Below are positions 50,877 to 60,905 of a DNA stretch of 64,000 nt, one piece after another. Under the pieces are notes generated by a model. It saw nothing but the letters and a program-made list of their open reading frames with translations, ran no database searches and was not told the DNA's origin. How positions within the stretch are numbered: the first letter of the stretch is position 1; each line of letters begins with the position of its first letter. The position numbers were made by a program, and so were the translations under genes. The DNA lies in NCBI RefSeq assembly GCF_022695515.1, contig NZ_JALDPT010000001.1, positions 124,001 through 188,000 of the forward strand, given 5' to 3'. The DNA comes from Phenylobacterium aquaticum. Lineage in GTDB: Bacteria > Pseudomonadota > Alphaproteobacteria > Caulobacterales > Caulobacteraceae.

Positions 50877-50925
50877 ATATGGCCGTTTACACCTATTTTG
50901 TCAACCAAATAGGCCAAACATGGCC
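50877..50925 (-). promoter_or_regulatory. hipBA promoter overlapping a palindromic operator
   Basis: Inverted repeat CCTATTT (50892-50898) / AAATAGG (50907-50913) with an 8-base centre, extended outward by GTTT/AAAC and GGCC. On the minus strand a perfect TTGACA sits in the centre (50899-50904), with CATATA about 17 bases downstream. An antitoxin bound to the repeat would cover the -35, consistent with HipB autorepression. Confidence 0.75.
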
Positions 50926-51075
50926 CGTTTCGGAATCAGCTTGCCGCGCCGGTGCGTCGCATTAGTGAGGTCGGGTACAAACTGCGCCGCTTTGGGGGTG
51001 TGGCGCATAGCGGAGCGTCGCCAGACCGCGAGCGTTGTCGGCCAACGCAAAGTTGATGGTTGGCCTCATAGGGCC

Positions 51076-51213
51076 GTCGGCGACTTCTTCATCGAGGCCC
51101 ACAACGCCGATCCAAAGCGCTTCACGTGGACCATGTCCGCCGATGACATCCTCGCCTCCATCGAACGCTTCTGTGTCTACAATAACCCAACGAACTTCTG
51201 AACCAGGACACTA
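51076..51213 (+). mobile_element. IS630-family transposase C-terminal remnant with right terminus
   Basis: In the plus-strand frame ending at the TGA 51199-51201 the sequence reads FFIEAHNADPKRFTWTMSAD followed by DILASIERFC, the well-known C-terminus of IS630 transposases. The stop lies inside TTCTGAACCAGGACACTA, which resembles an IS630 terminal repeat abutting its TA target. Everything upstream, including the catalytic domain, is missing or scrambled. The left end is not visible, so the element is dead. Confidence 0.72.
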
Positions 51214-51353
51214 GGTGTCTGATCCATCTGGCGCGTGAGCCCAACCGCTCAGCCGGCGCTCCGTTAGTCGCCCGCGCGCGGCGACGGCTGAGCTGGCGGG
51301 GAGATCGATCGTGAGGCTGGCCGACCTAAACAAGAGCATCTGGGCGCGTGAAG

Positions 51354-51851
51354 CTAAAGGCGCTTCAGAATAGCTTTCATTTGCGCGATCTCGCGCTTCT
51401 GGGATTCCACGATCCCATTGGGGCCGAAGCAAAGTTCGCGGATCTCAGCATCCTTGATGGGTGCCTGGCTGCACATCAAAATCGCACCGGAGTGGTGCGG
51501 TATCATTGATCGAACGAACTGCCGGTCGCCTACGAACCCCTGCGCGCGTATTCCTGCGAACGAAAGGACGAACACCATGGCGAAGGCGACGTACAGCAGG
51601 AGGTTGAGCTTGGTGTTTTTGTACATCGACTTCATTGTCAGCAGCATCACAACCGCCATCGGCGCCCACATCACCAGCGCCATATAGAAGAAGTTGATGT
51701 TCTGAACGAACTCGCCCCAACTCGAGATCATCGCGAACATGGCGACATACATGATGACGAAGCTCAAGGCGAGATTGAGCGCCAGCATCTTGTAGTGATG
51801 CTGCATCATCTGGCGATCCATTGACCCCCCACCCTTGTGCTCTGCCTCCAC
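51354..51851 (-). CDS. DUF305-family membrane protein
   Basis: 165 residues. Met/His-rich start (MDRQMMQHHYKMLALNLALS), three membrane helices, then the DUF305 core DRQFVRSMIPHHSGAILMCSQ with the HH metal-type pair and EIRELCFGPNGIVESQKREI. DUF305 proteins occur in copper loci and are thought to bind metal; no biochemical role is firm. GTG 51851 is preceded by AGGAGAGGTGAC, a strong SD, so I chose it over ATG 51821. It is divergent from copC. Confidence 0.85.
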   Translation of the reverse strand: MEAEHKGGGSMDRQMMQHHYKMLALNLALSFVIMYVAMFAMISSWGEFVQNINFFYMALVMWAPMAVVMLLTMKSMYKNTKLNLLLYVAFAMVFVLSFAGIRAQGFVGDRQFVRSMIPHHSGAILMCSQAPIKDAEIRELCFGPNGIVESQKREIAQMKAILKRL

Positions 51852-52126
51852 GTCACCTCTCCTGTCCGACTCATTTTCTAGATTGTGGCTTCGCCGCAGA
51901 TCTATCGACTACAACGCCGCTTCATGGCCGAGGTTCAAAGCCGGAGCCGCGATGCACAAGAGCACGCAGGATCGGAAGTTGGTCAGCAGGCGCGGCGGGC
52001 CCGTTATGCGGACTATGTGCCCAGGCTTCCCACTTGCGTCCTGCGGTCGCAGAGGTCGCATGAGGGGAAATGGCAAGGCGCTGCGTATTCTCTCAAGGGA
52101 CAGCGTTCAAACCTCGGGGATACCCA

Positions 52127-52489
52127 ATGAATCACAGAAGCCTTTCCATCGCCGGCCTCGTCGCGGGCGCAGCCTTGCTGGTCGCCGGGACCGCCTCGGC
52201 CCACGCCCACCTGGTCAAGTCGAACCCGGCCGCCAATGTTACGGTGGCTGCGCCGAAGACGATCACGCTCACCTTCAACGAAAAGCTGACGCCGGCTTTC
52301 TCCGGATTCGAGCTGGAGATGGGCGGCGGCATGAAGATGCCGGTGAAGACCACGGTCTCGAAGGACGGCTTGTCCATCGTCGGCACGCCCCAGGGCGCGC
52401 TGATGGCCGGCGCCTACAAGGTCACCTGGCATGCCGCGTCCTCCGACGGCCACAAGATGAATGGCGACCTCGCCTTTACGGTGAAATAG
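52127..52489 (+). CDS. copC: Copper resistance protein CopC
   Basis: 120 residues. Signal peptide (LVAGAALLVAGTASA) then HAHLVKSNPAANVTVAAPKT, the N-terminal His copper site of CopC, KLTPAFSGFELEMGGGMKMP and the C-terminal WHAASSDGHKMNGDLAFTVK with another His. It is a periplasmic copper carrier for CopD. It ends 3 bases before copD. Confidence 0.94.
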   Translation: MNHRSLSIAGLVAGAALLVAGTASAHAHLVKSNPAANVTVAAPKTITLTFNEKLTPAFSGFELEMGGGMKMPVKTTVSKDGLSIVGTPQGALMAGAYKVTWHAASSDGHKMNGDLAFTVK

Positions 52490-52492
52490 AAC

Positions 52493-53422
52493 GTGCTTGA
52501 GCCTGCGGTCATCTTCCTCAGGCTGGTTCAGTTCGCAGGGGCGATGATCCTTTTTGGATCATCGCTCTTCCTGATCTACGCCCTGCCCAGCGCGGGTCCT
52601 GGATCCGGGGCGCAATTGAACTGGTCCCGGTCCTTACTGGGATGGAGCGCTGGCGCCCTTTTGGGCGCCACCCTGCTCGGCCTGGCGGCGCAGACGTCAG
52701 TCCTCGCAGGATCGATTTCTGAGGGCCTGAAACTGTCGTCGCTGACCGCCGTCGTCACCACCATGTCGCTGGGCAAGGCGGCGATCGTCCGCGCGGTCGC
52801 CGCGGGGCTGGCGCTCAGCGCGGTGCTCGTGCTCCGCCCTGGCCGGCCCCTGTTCTGGCTCTGCACCACCCTCGGCGCTGTCGTCAGCGCCAGTCTCGCC
52901 TGGATGGGCCATGGCGCGGCGAGCGAAGGAGCGGGCGGCCCGGTTCATTTGACAGCCGACATTCTTCACGCGCTCGCGGCCGGGGTCTGGATCGGTGCGC
53001 TGGTGGTCTTCTTCGGCTTGCTTCACCCGACCACGGGCGACGCAAGAAATCATCACGCCGTGCATGGAGCCCTCCACGGCTTCGCCGGCGTTGGATCCGG
53101 GCTCGTAGCGGTCCTTGTCGGCACAGGCCTGGTCAACAGCTGGTTCCTGGTGGGCCCTGCGCGCATCAGCGGCCTTTGGACGACGCCTTACGGACAACTC
53201 CTCCTCTTGAAGCTGGTGCTGTTCGCCGGGATGTTGGGATTGGCTGCGGCTAATCGGTTCCGCCTGACCCCGGCTCTCGGCGCCGCTCTAGAGAACAACG
53301 AAACTCGACAGGAGGCGCTGGCCGCCCTGCGTCAAAGCCTTGTGGTCGAGACGGCGCTGGCCTTCCTGGTGCTGGGCGTGATCGCCTGGTTGGGCATGCT
53401 CGCGCCGGTGTCCGCGCAATGA
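52493..53422 (+). CDS. copD: Copper resistance protein CopD, membrane copper transport
   Basis: 309 residues with eight predicted membrane helices. CopD segments: VHLTADILHALAAGVWIGAL, GTGLVNSWFLVG, TTPYGQLLLLKLVLFAGMLG and LAAANRFRLTPAL. GTG start three bases after copC; the two proteins move copper from periplasm to cytoplasm. The stop overlaps the next ATG as ATGA. Confidence 0.94.
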   Translation: MLEPAVIFLRLVQFAGAMILFGSSLFLIYALPSAGPGSGAQLNWSRSLLGWSAGALLGATLLGLAAQTSVLAGSISEGLKLSSLTAVVTTMSLGKAAIVRAVAAGLALSAVLVLRPGRPLFWLCTTLGAVVSASLAWMGHGAASEGAGGPVHLTADILHALAAGVWIGALVVFFGLLHPTTGDARNHHAVHGALHGFAGVGSGLVAVLVGTGLVNSWFLVGPARISGLWTTPYGQLLLLKLVLFAGMLGLAAANRFRLTPALGAALENNETRQEALAALRQSLVVETALAFLVLGVIAWLGMLAPVSAQ

Positions 53423-53511
53423 ACGCCCGCCGCTCCTCCCGCCATGGCGCAGCCGCGCCGAAACGGGGCGGCTGTCGACTTGGACCCTTTGCCGGCGTAG
53501 GTTCCGCGGCG

Positions 53512-53877
53512 ATGCGGCGTCTCCTCGTCCTCTTCGCCCTCTTGGGCCTGCTCTACAGCCCGGCCGCCGCCGCCGCCGCCCAGCGATCGTGCGTCGAGGC
53601 GGGCGCCGAGATGGCTGGCATGGTAATGGCGGCGACGGCGGCCGATCACGCCGCGCCAAACGCCCCCGACCCATGCTGCGACCACGGCAAGAAGGCGATG
53701 GACGGCAAGGCATGCGCGCAGGCCTGCGCCACGATGTGCGGCGTCACCGCAGCGCTGCCGACCGCGAACGTCTATGTCGCCCCACGGCCGAAGGCGTTGG
53801 TTGTCGCCGAGCGGGTCTTGCCGTTGAAGCCTCGCCCGCCGCCCCGGACGGAGCGACCACCGAGATCGATCGCCTGA
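53512..53877 (+). CDS. Cys-rich secreted hypothetical protein (DUF2946-like)
   Basis: 121 residues from ATG 53512, whose signal peptide is LLVLFALLGLLYSPAAAAAA. The mature part has CCDHGKKAMDGKACAQACAT and a MCGVTAALP segment, a cysteine/His arrangement found in small periplasmic proteins of metal clusters. A longer start at ATG 53419 overlaps the copD stop (ATGA) and would give 152 residues, but its extra 31 residues are Arg/Gly-rich and precede the signal peptide. Co-transcription with copCD is likely. Confidence 0.68.
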   Translation: MRRLLVLFALLGLLYSPAAAAAAQRSCVEAGAEMAGMVMAATAADHAAPNAPDPCCDHGKKAMDGKACAQACATMCGVTAALPTANVYVAPRPKALVVAERVLPLKPRPPPRTERPPRSIA

Positions 53878-54001
53878 ACTGTCCGCGCGACCTGCGCGGG
53901 CCCCGCTCACAGGTCGTGGCCGACACTCTTCTGAGGCCGTGACGCATGTGGGCTAGAGGACCGCAATCCCGCGGCCTCATCAGTCATTCAGGACGATTAC
54001 G

Positions 54002-54247
54002 ATGAACCTTTCCAAGCTCTTTGCCGCGACCGCCTGCGTCGCCGCGCTCACCGCCGTGAGCACTTCCGCCCTCGCGGCCTCGGCTCCAGACGGGCAATAT
54101 GAGTACCGGGTGGGGCCCCCGCCCTCCAACCCGCACGACGTCTTCCGACCGGTGATCCGAACCGCCAAACCTGACGCGGCCGTCGCCGCCAAGGATTGCC
54201 CCTGCCCGATGATGCAGGGCCCGGCGTCACAGACGCCCAACGGCTGA
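54002..54247 (+). CDS. Small secreted hypothetical protein
   Basis: 81 residues. Signal peptide MNLSKLFAATACVAALTAVS to SALAA; mature part EYRVGPPPSNPHDVFRPVIR and AAKDCPCPMMQGPAS. The CPCPMM end is a possible copper-binding site. GGACG precedes the ATG. It sits before cusC with hairpins in between, so it may share the cus transcript. Family unknown. Confidence 0.68.
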   Translation: MNLSKLFAATACVAALTAVSTSALAASAPDGQYEYRVGPPPSNPHDVFRPVIRTAKPDAAVAAKDCPCPMMQGPASQTPNG

Positions 54248-54251
54248 ACCG

Positions 54252-54326
54252 CCAAGGGGCCGCGTCCTCTTATCCCCTTGGGCGCGGTCCTGACGGGCCG
54301 CCGGCGGAGCCCCGCGCTCCGCCGGC
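54252..54326 (+). terminator. Tandem hairpins between the 81-aa gene and cusC
   Basis: Stem 1: CCAAGGGG (54252-54259) / CCCCTTGG (54274-54281). Stem 2: GCCGGCGGAG (54300-54309) / CTCCGCCGGC (54317-54326), a perfect 10-bp arm pair. No T-run follows. It may be attenuation or a partial terminator that lowers read-through into cusCBA. Confidence 0.55.
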
Positions 54327-54369
54327 GTGTCCCGACCGGCTTTGCTCCATGCCCCTTCGGATCCCGAAC

Positions 54370-55596
54370 ATGCGTCTTCCCATCGCCCTCGCCAGTCTGC
54401 TGGTGGCCAGCGGCGCGCAGGCCGCGCCGTTGACCTACGCCGCCGCGCTCGACGCAGCCCAGAGGACCTCGCCCAGCCTCCAGGCCCGCGCTTTGCAGAT
54501 CGAGAGCGCGCGCACCGCCGCGCGCGCCGCGGGCGCGCTTCCCGATCCGAAGATCGCCTTCGGACTCGACAACTTCCCCGTCTCCGGTCCACCGGCCGGA
54601 CGGTTCAACAAGGAAAGCATGACCATGGCGCGGGTCGGCATCATGCAGGACATGCCGAACGGGGCCAAACGCGCCGCCGAACGCACCCGCGCCCAGACCG
54701 ACATCCAGGCCGCCGGGACCGCCGCACAGGTCGGAGCCCGCGATGTGCGCACCGCCACGGCCCTCGCCTGGATTAACCTCTACTATGCCGAACGTCGATT
54801 GTCGGCGATCGACGAGCTGGCGAAGAGCCTCGATCCCCTGTGGAACAGCGCCCCCTCCACGGTCGCGTCGGGCGCGGCGCGGCCCGCGCAGTCCCTGGAG
54901 GTCGAGCAGATGCGGGCCGACCTGCAGGACCGGCGCAGTGAGATCCTGGCCGCCGTGGGACGCGCGCGCGCCGACCTCGTGCGCTGGACGGGCGATCCGC
55001 AGGCCGACGTCGCCGGATCCCCGCCGAGGTTCGAGGTCGATGCCACCGCACTGCGGGCCGGGCTCACCGGCCACCCGCGGCTGGCGGAGCGGGCGGCGAT
55101 GACCGCGCAAGCCCAGGCCGAAGTGCGCTTCGCCCGCGCCCAGAAGCGCCCCGACTGGAGCTGGGAGCTCGCCTACCAGCGCCGAGACCCGATGTTCGGC
55201 GACATGATCTCCGCGGGCGTGACCGTGACCCTGCCGCTGTTCGCCGCCCGGCGGCAGGACCCGATCATCGCGGCCAAACTCGCCGCGGCGGCCGAAAGTC
55301 GGGCCGAAGCCGAGGCGACCCGTCGCGAACTCGCCGCCCAGCTCGAGGCAGGGCTGGCCGACTACCTAATGCGTCACGACCAATGGAGCCGGGCCAAGGA
55401 CGTGCTGCTGCCGCTCGCCAAGCGGCGCGCCGACCTGGAGACGGCCAGTTACGGCGCGGGCCGCGGCGGGCTGACCGACGTGCTCCAGGCCTTCACGGCG
55501 CTCGCCAACGCCCAGCTCACCTTGCTGGACCGCGAGGCGGCGGTCGCCGCCGACGCCGCCACCCTCGTGCTCACCTACGCGAGCGACCGACCATGA
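54370..55596 (+). CDS. cusC: Outer-membrane channel of a Cu/Ag RND efflux system (CusC/CzcC)
   Basis: 408 residues. Signal peptide MRLPIALASLLVASGAQAA and then LTYAAALDAAQRTSPSLQAR, a TolC-family start. The coiled-coil repeat segments and TASYGAGRGGLTDVLQAFTA at the C-terminus fit metal-type CzcC/CusC. An ATG at 54349 is an alternative; neither has a good SD. Placed just before cusB and cusA. Confidence 0.88.
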   Translation: MRLPIALASLLVASGAQAAPLTYAAALDAAQRTSPSLQARALQIESARTAARAAGALPDPKIAFGLDNFPVSGPPAGRFNKESMTMARVGIMQDMPNGAKRAAERTRAQTDIQAAGTAAQVGARDVRTATALAWINLYYAERRLSAIDELAKSLDPLWNSAPSTVASGAARPAQSLEVEQMRADLQDRRSEILAAVGRARADLVRWTGDPQADVAGSPPRFEVDATALRAGLTGHPRLAERAAMTAQAQAEVRFARAQKRPDWSWELAYQRRDPMFGDMISAGVTVTLPLFAARRQDPIIAAKLAAAAESRAEAEATRRELAAQLEAGLADYLMRHDQWSRAKDVLLPLAKRRADLETASYGAGRGGLTDVLQAFTALANAQLTLLDREAAVAADAATLVLTYASDRP

Positions 55597-55702
55597 GCGT
55601 TGCCTCAGCCTTCAGGCGGCCCGACCCTGTCCGGTGCGCCGCAGAACACACCCATCCGAGCGATCACATCCAAGCCAGCACCACCCACGAAAGCCGCCAG
55701 CC

Positions 55703-57204
55703 ATGAGCTCCGCATCACAGTCAAACCTCCGAACCCTCTCGGTCGCCGGCGTCATCGCCATCGTCGCCGCAGCGACCGGCTACGGCCTCGCCCAGTTGAA
55801 ACTCCGGCCACAGGCCGCATCCGAGGCCAGCGCCCCAGGCGGCAAGAAGGTTCTCTACTGGTACGACCCGATGGTTCCCCAGCAGCACTTCCCGGCTCCG
55901 GGCAAGTCGCCGATGGGCATGGACATGGTGCCCAAGTACGCCGACGAGAGCGTCGGCGCCGGCGCGGTCGGGTTCAAGATCGATCCCGCCAAGGTCGCCA
56001 ACCTCGGGCTTCGGATCGCGACCGCCACGCGCGGGGAACTCGCCAGCGGGGTGACGGCGACCGGCACGATCGACTTCAATCTGCGCGACGTCGCCATCGT
56101 GCAGCCGCGCTCGGCGGGCTTCGTGCAACGCGTCTATGGCCGCGCGCCCGGCGACATCATTCCAGCTGGCGCGGCCTTTGCGGACCTCCTGGTCCCGGAG
56201 TGGGGCGGCGCGCAGGCGGAGTACCTGGCGGTGCGCCGGACGGGAGATCCAGCGCTCATCCGCGCCGCCCAGCAGCGGCTACAACTGCTCGGGATGTCGC
56301 CTGGGCTCATCCGCCAGATCGACCAGAGCGGCGCGCCCGCAATGTGGTGACCGTCACCGCCCCGATCGGCGGGGTGATCAAGACGCTCAACGTGCGCAGC
56401 GGCATGTCGGTCTCGGCCGGCGAAACCCTGGCGGAGATCTCCGGCCTGGGCACTGTGTGGCTGAACGCGGCCGTGCCCGAGGCGATGGCTGGCCAGGTCC
56501 AGCCGGGGCAGCCGGTCACCGCCACCCTCGCGGCCTACCCCGGGGAGACCTTCTCGGGACGGGTGACGGCGGTCCTGCCGCAGGCCCAGGTGGAGAGCCG
56601 AACGCTGCAGGTGCGCATCGAGCTGCCGAACCGCGGCGGTCGGCTGAAGCCGGGCATGTTCGCCAACGTCCAACTCACCTCCACCGCACGGCCCGCGATC
56701 CTTGTTCCCACCGAAGCGATCATCCGCACGGGCAAGCGCAGCCTTGTGATGCTGGCCTTGCCGGGCGGCCGTTACCAGCCGGCCGAGGTGCAGGTCGGAC
56801 AGAGCGGCGGTGACAAGACCGAGATCCTGGCCGGGCTCTCCGAAGGCGAGCGTATCATCGCCTCCGGCCAGTTCCTCATCGATTCCGAGGCCAGCCTTTC
56901 CGGTGTCCAGGCCCGCCCGATCGGCGGCGGCATGACCATGCCCGCGCCCCCGACGGCCGCCCCGAAAGCCGCGGCCGGATTGGCCGAAACGACCGGCCAC
57001 ATCGAGTCGATCGGCATCGACGGCGTGACGATCTCCCATCAGCCGGTCCCCGCCGTCGGCTGGCCCGCCATGACCATGACGTTCCGCGTCGGGCATCCAG
57101 CGCTGCTGAAGGGTATCAAGAAGGGCGACCGCGTGCGGTTCGCCTTCGACCAGCCGGCGTCCGGTCCCACCCTGCGCCGCCTCAGCAAGGAGGCCGGTCA
57201 ATGA
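55703..57204 (+). pseudogene. cusB: CusB-type membrane fusion protein with CusF-like C-terminus; frame broken near 56340
   Basis: About 500 residues if mended. N-terminal membrane anchor, the heavy-metal-binding segment YWYDPMVPQQHFPAPGKSPM and MGMDMVPKYA, then the barrel/lipoyl part in frame A to LIRQIDQSGAPAMW-stop. The protein resumes in the next frame with NVVTVTAPIGGVIKTLNVRS. One base missing within a GCGCGCCCGC run restores continuity. The last 90 residues ([20 protein letters not shown] ... [10 protein letters not shown]) are a CusF-like copper chaperone domain fused to CusB. Overlaps cusA as ATGA. Confidence 0.87.
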
Positions 57205-60200
57205 TCGCCGCGATCATTCGCTGGTCGGTCAGGAACCGCTTCTTCGTCCTCCTGGCCGTCCTGGCCATTGCCGTCGCCGGCGGACTGGCGGTCAAGTCGA
57301 CGGCCGTCGACTTCCTGCCGGACCTCTCCGACGTGCAGGTGATCATCCGGACGAACTATCCAGGCCAAGCCCCTCAGATTGTCGAGAACCAGGTCACCTA
57401 TCCCTTGGCGACGACCATGCTGTCGGTTCCGGGCGCCAAGACGGTGCGCGGCTATTCATTCTTCGGCGATTCTTTCGTCTACATCATCTTCGACGAGGGG
57501 ACGGACCTCTATTGGGCCCGCTCGCGGGTGCTCGAATATCTCAACCAGGTGCAAAGCCGGCTCCCGCCCTCGGCAAAGGCCTCGCTGGGGCCGGACGCCA
57601 CCGGGGTCGGGTGGGTCTATGAATACGCCCTGGTCGACAAGACCGGCCGCCACGACCTGGCGCAGCTCCGCAGCCTGCAGGACTGGTTCCTGCGCTACGA
57701 GCTGAAGACGCTTCCCGGGGTCGCCGAGGTCGCCAGCATCGGCGGGATGGTCAAGCAGTACCAGGTCGTCCTCGAGCCGACCAAGCTCGCCGGCTACGGC
57801 GTCACCCAGCAACAGGCGGTCGAGGCGATCCGGCGCGCCAACCAGGAGGCCGGCGGGTCCGTCCTCGAATTGGGCGAGGCGGAGTACATGGTCCGCGCGG
57901 GCGGCTATCTTCAGTCGCTGGACGACTTCCGCGCCATCCCGCTGCGGGCCGCCGCCGGCGGGGTCCCGGTCCGCCTGGGCGATGTCGCCACCATCCAGAT
58001 CGGGCCGGAGATGCGGCGCGGCATCGCCGAGTTGAACGGCCAGGGCGAGGTGGCCGGCGGGGTGGTGGTGCTCAGATCCGGCAAGAACGCCCGGGCGACC
58101 ATCGCCGCGGTCAAGACGAAGCTCGACGAGCTCAAACACAGCCTGCCGCCTGGCGTCCAGATCGTCACCACCTATGACCGTTCGCAGCTGATCGATCGCG
58201 CGGTGGAGAACCTGCGTGGCAAGCTGATCGAAGAGTTCATCATCGTGGCGCTGGTCTGCGCGCTGTTCCTCTGGCACATGCGCTCCGCCCTGGTCGCGAT
58301 CCTGTCCTTGCCGATCGGCGTCTTGATGGCCCTGATCGTCATGCGCGTGCAGGGCGTCAACGCCAACATCATGTCGCTGGGCGGCATCGCCATCGCCATC
58401 GGCGCCATGGTCGACGCGGCCGTTGTCATGATCGAGAACGCGCACAAGCATATCGAGCAGTGGGAGCACGAACATCCCGGAGAGAAGCTGAAAGGCGCCG
58501 AGCACTGGCGGGTGATCACGGAAGCCGCCGCCCAGGTGGGGCCGGCGCTCTTCCTCAGCCTGGTGATCATCACCTTGTCCTTCGTGCCGGTGTTCACCCT
58601 GCAGGCGCAGGAAGGCCGGCTGTTCAAGCCGCTCGCTTTCACCAAGTCGTACTCGATGGCCGGCGCGGCCATCCTGTCGATCACCCTCGTGCCGGTGCTG
58701 ATGGGCTACCTGATCCGCGGCCGCATCCCGCCGGAGAATTCGAACTTCCTGAACCGGGGGCTGACCGCCCTCTATCGACCCGCCATCAACTGGGTTCTGA
58801 AACACCCGAGGAAGACGCTGCTCGCGGCGCTCCTGGCCTTCGCGACCACGGCTTGGCCGCTCACCCACCTAGGCGGCGAGTTCCTGCCGGCCATGAACGA
58901 AGGCGACCTGCTCTACATGCCGTCCGCCCTGCCGGGCTTGTCGGCCGCGAAGGCCTCCGAGCTGCTCCAGCAGACCGACAGGATGATCAAGACCGTGCCT
59001 GAGGTCGCCACCGTCTTCGGCAAGGCCGGACGCGCGGAGAGCGCGACCGACCCGGCCCCGCTGGAGATGTTCGAGACCGTGATCCAGTTCAAGCCCCAGA
59101 GCCAGTGGCGCAAAGGCATGACACCAGACAAGTTGATCGAGGAACTCGACAGCAAGGTGAAGGTGGCGGGCCTGACCAATGTCTGGGTGCCGCCGATCCG
59201 CAACCGGCTCGACATGCTCGCGACCGGCATCAAGAGCCCGATCGGCGTAAAGGTCTCCGGCGCCAATCTCAGCCAGATCGACGCGATCGCGCATCGCATC
59301 GAGACCGTGGCCAAGACCGTTCCCGGCGTCAGCACGGCCTTTGCGGAAAGGCTCACCGGCGGCCGCTATGTGGATGTGAACATCGATCGCACCGCGGCGG
59401 CTCGCTACGGACTGAACATCGCCGATGTCCAGGACATCATCGGCGGGCCGTCGGCGGCGAAAACGTCGGTGAGACGGTCGAAGGCCTGGCGCGCTATCCG
59501 ATCAATGTGCGTTATCCGCGTGAGATTCGCGACAGCCTCGACGAGCTGCGCGCCCTGCCGATCTTCACGCCTTCGGGGCAACAGATCACCCTGGGCACGG
59601 TCGCGAAGGTCGAGGTGGCCGAGGGGCCGCCGATGCTCAAGAGTGAGAACAGCCGGCCTTCGACCTGGATCTATGTGGACGTGCGCGGGCGCGACCTGGC
59701 GTCCGTCGTCAAGGATCTGCAGGTGGCGGTCACCAAGGACGTCAAGGTTCCGCCGGGGATCAGCCTCTCCTATTCGGGCCAATTCGAGTACCTTCAGCAC
59801 GCCGTCGAGCGGCTGAAGATCGTCGTCCCGGCCACCCTGCTGATTATCTTTGTGCTGCTCTACGTCACCTTCGGCCGATTGGATGAAGCGGCGCTGATCA
59901 TGGGGACCTTGCCCTTCGCCCTGACCGGCGGGCTCTGGACGCTCTACCTGCTGGGCTTCCACCAGTCCGTGGCGACCGGCATCGGGTTCATCGCCCTGGC
60001 CGGGGTCGCCGCCGAATTCGGCGTCGTCATGCTCATCTACCTCAAACATGCCCTCGAGGCGCGCGGGCCAAATCCGTCCCGGCAGGATCTCGAGGAGGCG
60101 GTTCGTGACGGCGCGGTGTTGCGGGTCCGGCCAAAGTCGATGACGGTTGCCGTTATCATCGCCGGCCTGTTGCCCATGCTCATCGGCCATGGCGCGGGTT

Positions 60201-60316
60201 CGGAGGTCATGGGCCGCATCGCCGCGCCGATGATCGGGGGGATGCTGACCGCGCCGCTGCTCTCGATGCTGGTCATACCCGCAGGCTATCTGCTGCTAAG
60301 GCGCAGGCGCCTTTAG
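57201..60316 (+). pseudogene. cusA: CusA/CzcA-type RND heavy metal pump; frame broken near 59450
   Basis: About 1,039 residues if mended. Typical features: [40 protein letters not shown] (proton relay), and the methionine copper triad: Met at residue 573 ([10 protein letters not shown]), then [10 protein letters not shown] and [13 protein letters not shown], as in CusA. At VQDIIGG the frame slips; the other frame continues [20 protein letters not shown]. One G added to GGCGGGCC restores the reading frame exactly. Cu(I)/Ag(I) specificity is inferred from the Met triad. Confidence 0.9.
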
Positions 60317-60414
60317 CTTAGCCGCCGCTCGCTTGCTCTGCTCGCGGTCGAGGTTAGACTTGCCGCCTGATCCGGCATCAAGCTCGGGCGGCAAATCCAG
60401 GGGAGGCCTTTTCG

Positions 60415-60852
60415 ATGTACCGCTTCACGGCTCTGGCGCTTCCTCTCGCCCTGCTTCCCGGCATGGCGCAGGCTCATGTCACGGTCTCGCCGGGCGAGTC
60501 CACGCCCGGGAAGGCGGAAACCTACACGTTCAACGTGCCGACCGAAGGTAAAAGCCCGACGACAGCGGTCGAACTCGACGTTCCGCCTGAGATGACCATC
60601 ATCTCTGTAAGGGGTCCGGAGAGCGGGTACACGCTCACCAAATCAGCGGACCGCATCGTCGGGATCACCTGGCGCGTGAATATTCCGCCTGGCGGCGGCC
60701 AGCAGCTGGTGCTGGTGGCGAGAAATCCAACGGAGCCAAGCTTTGGCGTGCAGTGGAAGGTCCATCAGCGCTTCGCCGATGGCACCAGTGCTGATTGGGT
60801 CGATCCTCCCCCCGCGCGCCCAGCGCCGCGCACCCGAATCCTGCCCAAGTGA
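60415..60852 (+). CDS. YcnI-like DUF1775 periplasmic copper-binding protein
   Basis: 145 residues. Signal peptide ALALPLALLPGMAQA and mature start HVTVSPGESTPGKAETYTFN. DUF1775 (YcnI) proteins bind copper through the N-terminal His exposed after signal cleavage, as here. It follows cusA by about 100 bases and ends in a strong hairpin. Confidence 0.88.
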   Translation: MYRFTALALPLALLPGMAQAHVTVSPGESTPGKAETYTFNVPTEGKSPTTAVELDVPPEMTIISVRGPESGYTLTKSADRIVGITWRVNIPPGGGQQLVLVARNPTEPSFGVQWKVHQRFADGTSADWVDPPPARPAPRTRILPK

Positions 60853-60862
60853 GCGAGCGCAT

Positions 60863-60898
60863 GGCCACTGGACGCGGCCGAAGCCGCGCCCAGTGGCC
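60863..60898. terminator. Bidirectional hairpin terminator
   Basis: Long stem GGCCACTGG-a-CGCGGC / GCCGCG-c-CCAGTGGCC with loop CGAA, followed by TTCGC. It separates the convergent DUF1775 gene and the small lipoprotein gene. Confidence 0.72.
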
Positions 60899-60905
60899 TT
60901 CGCAG

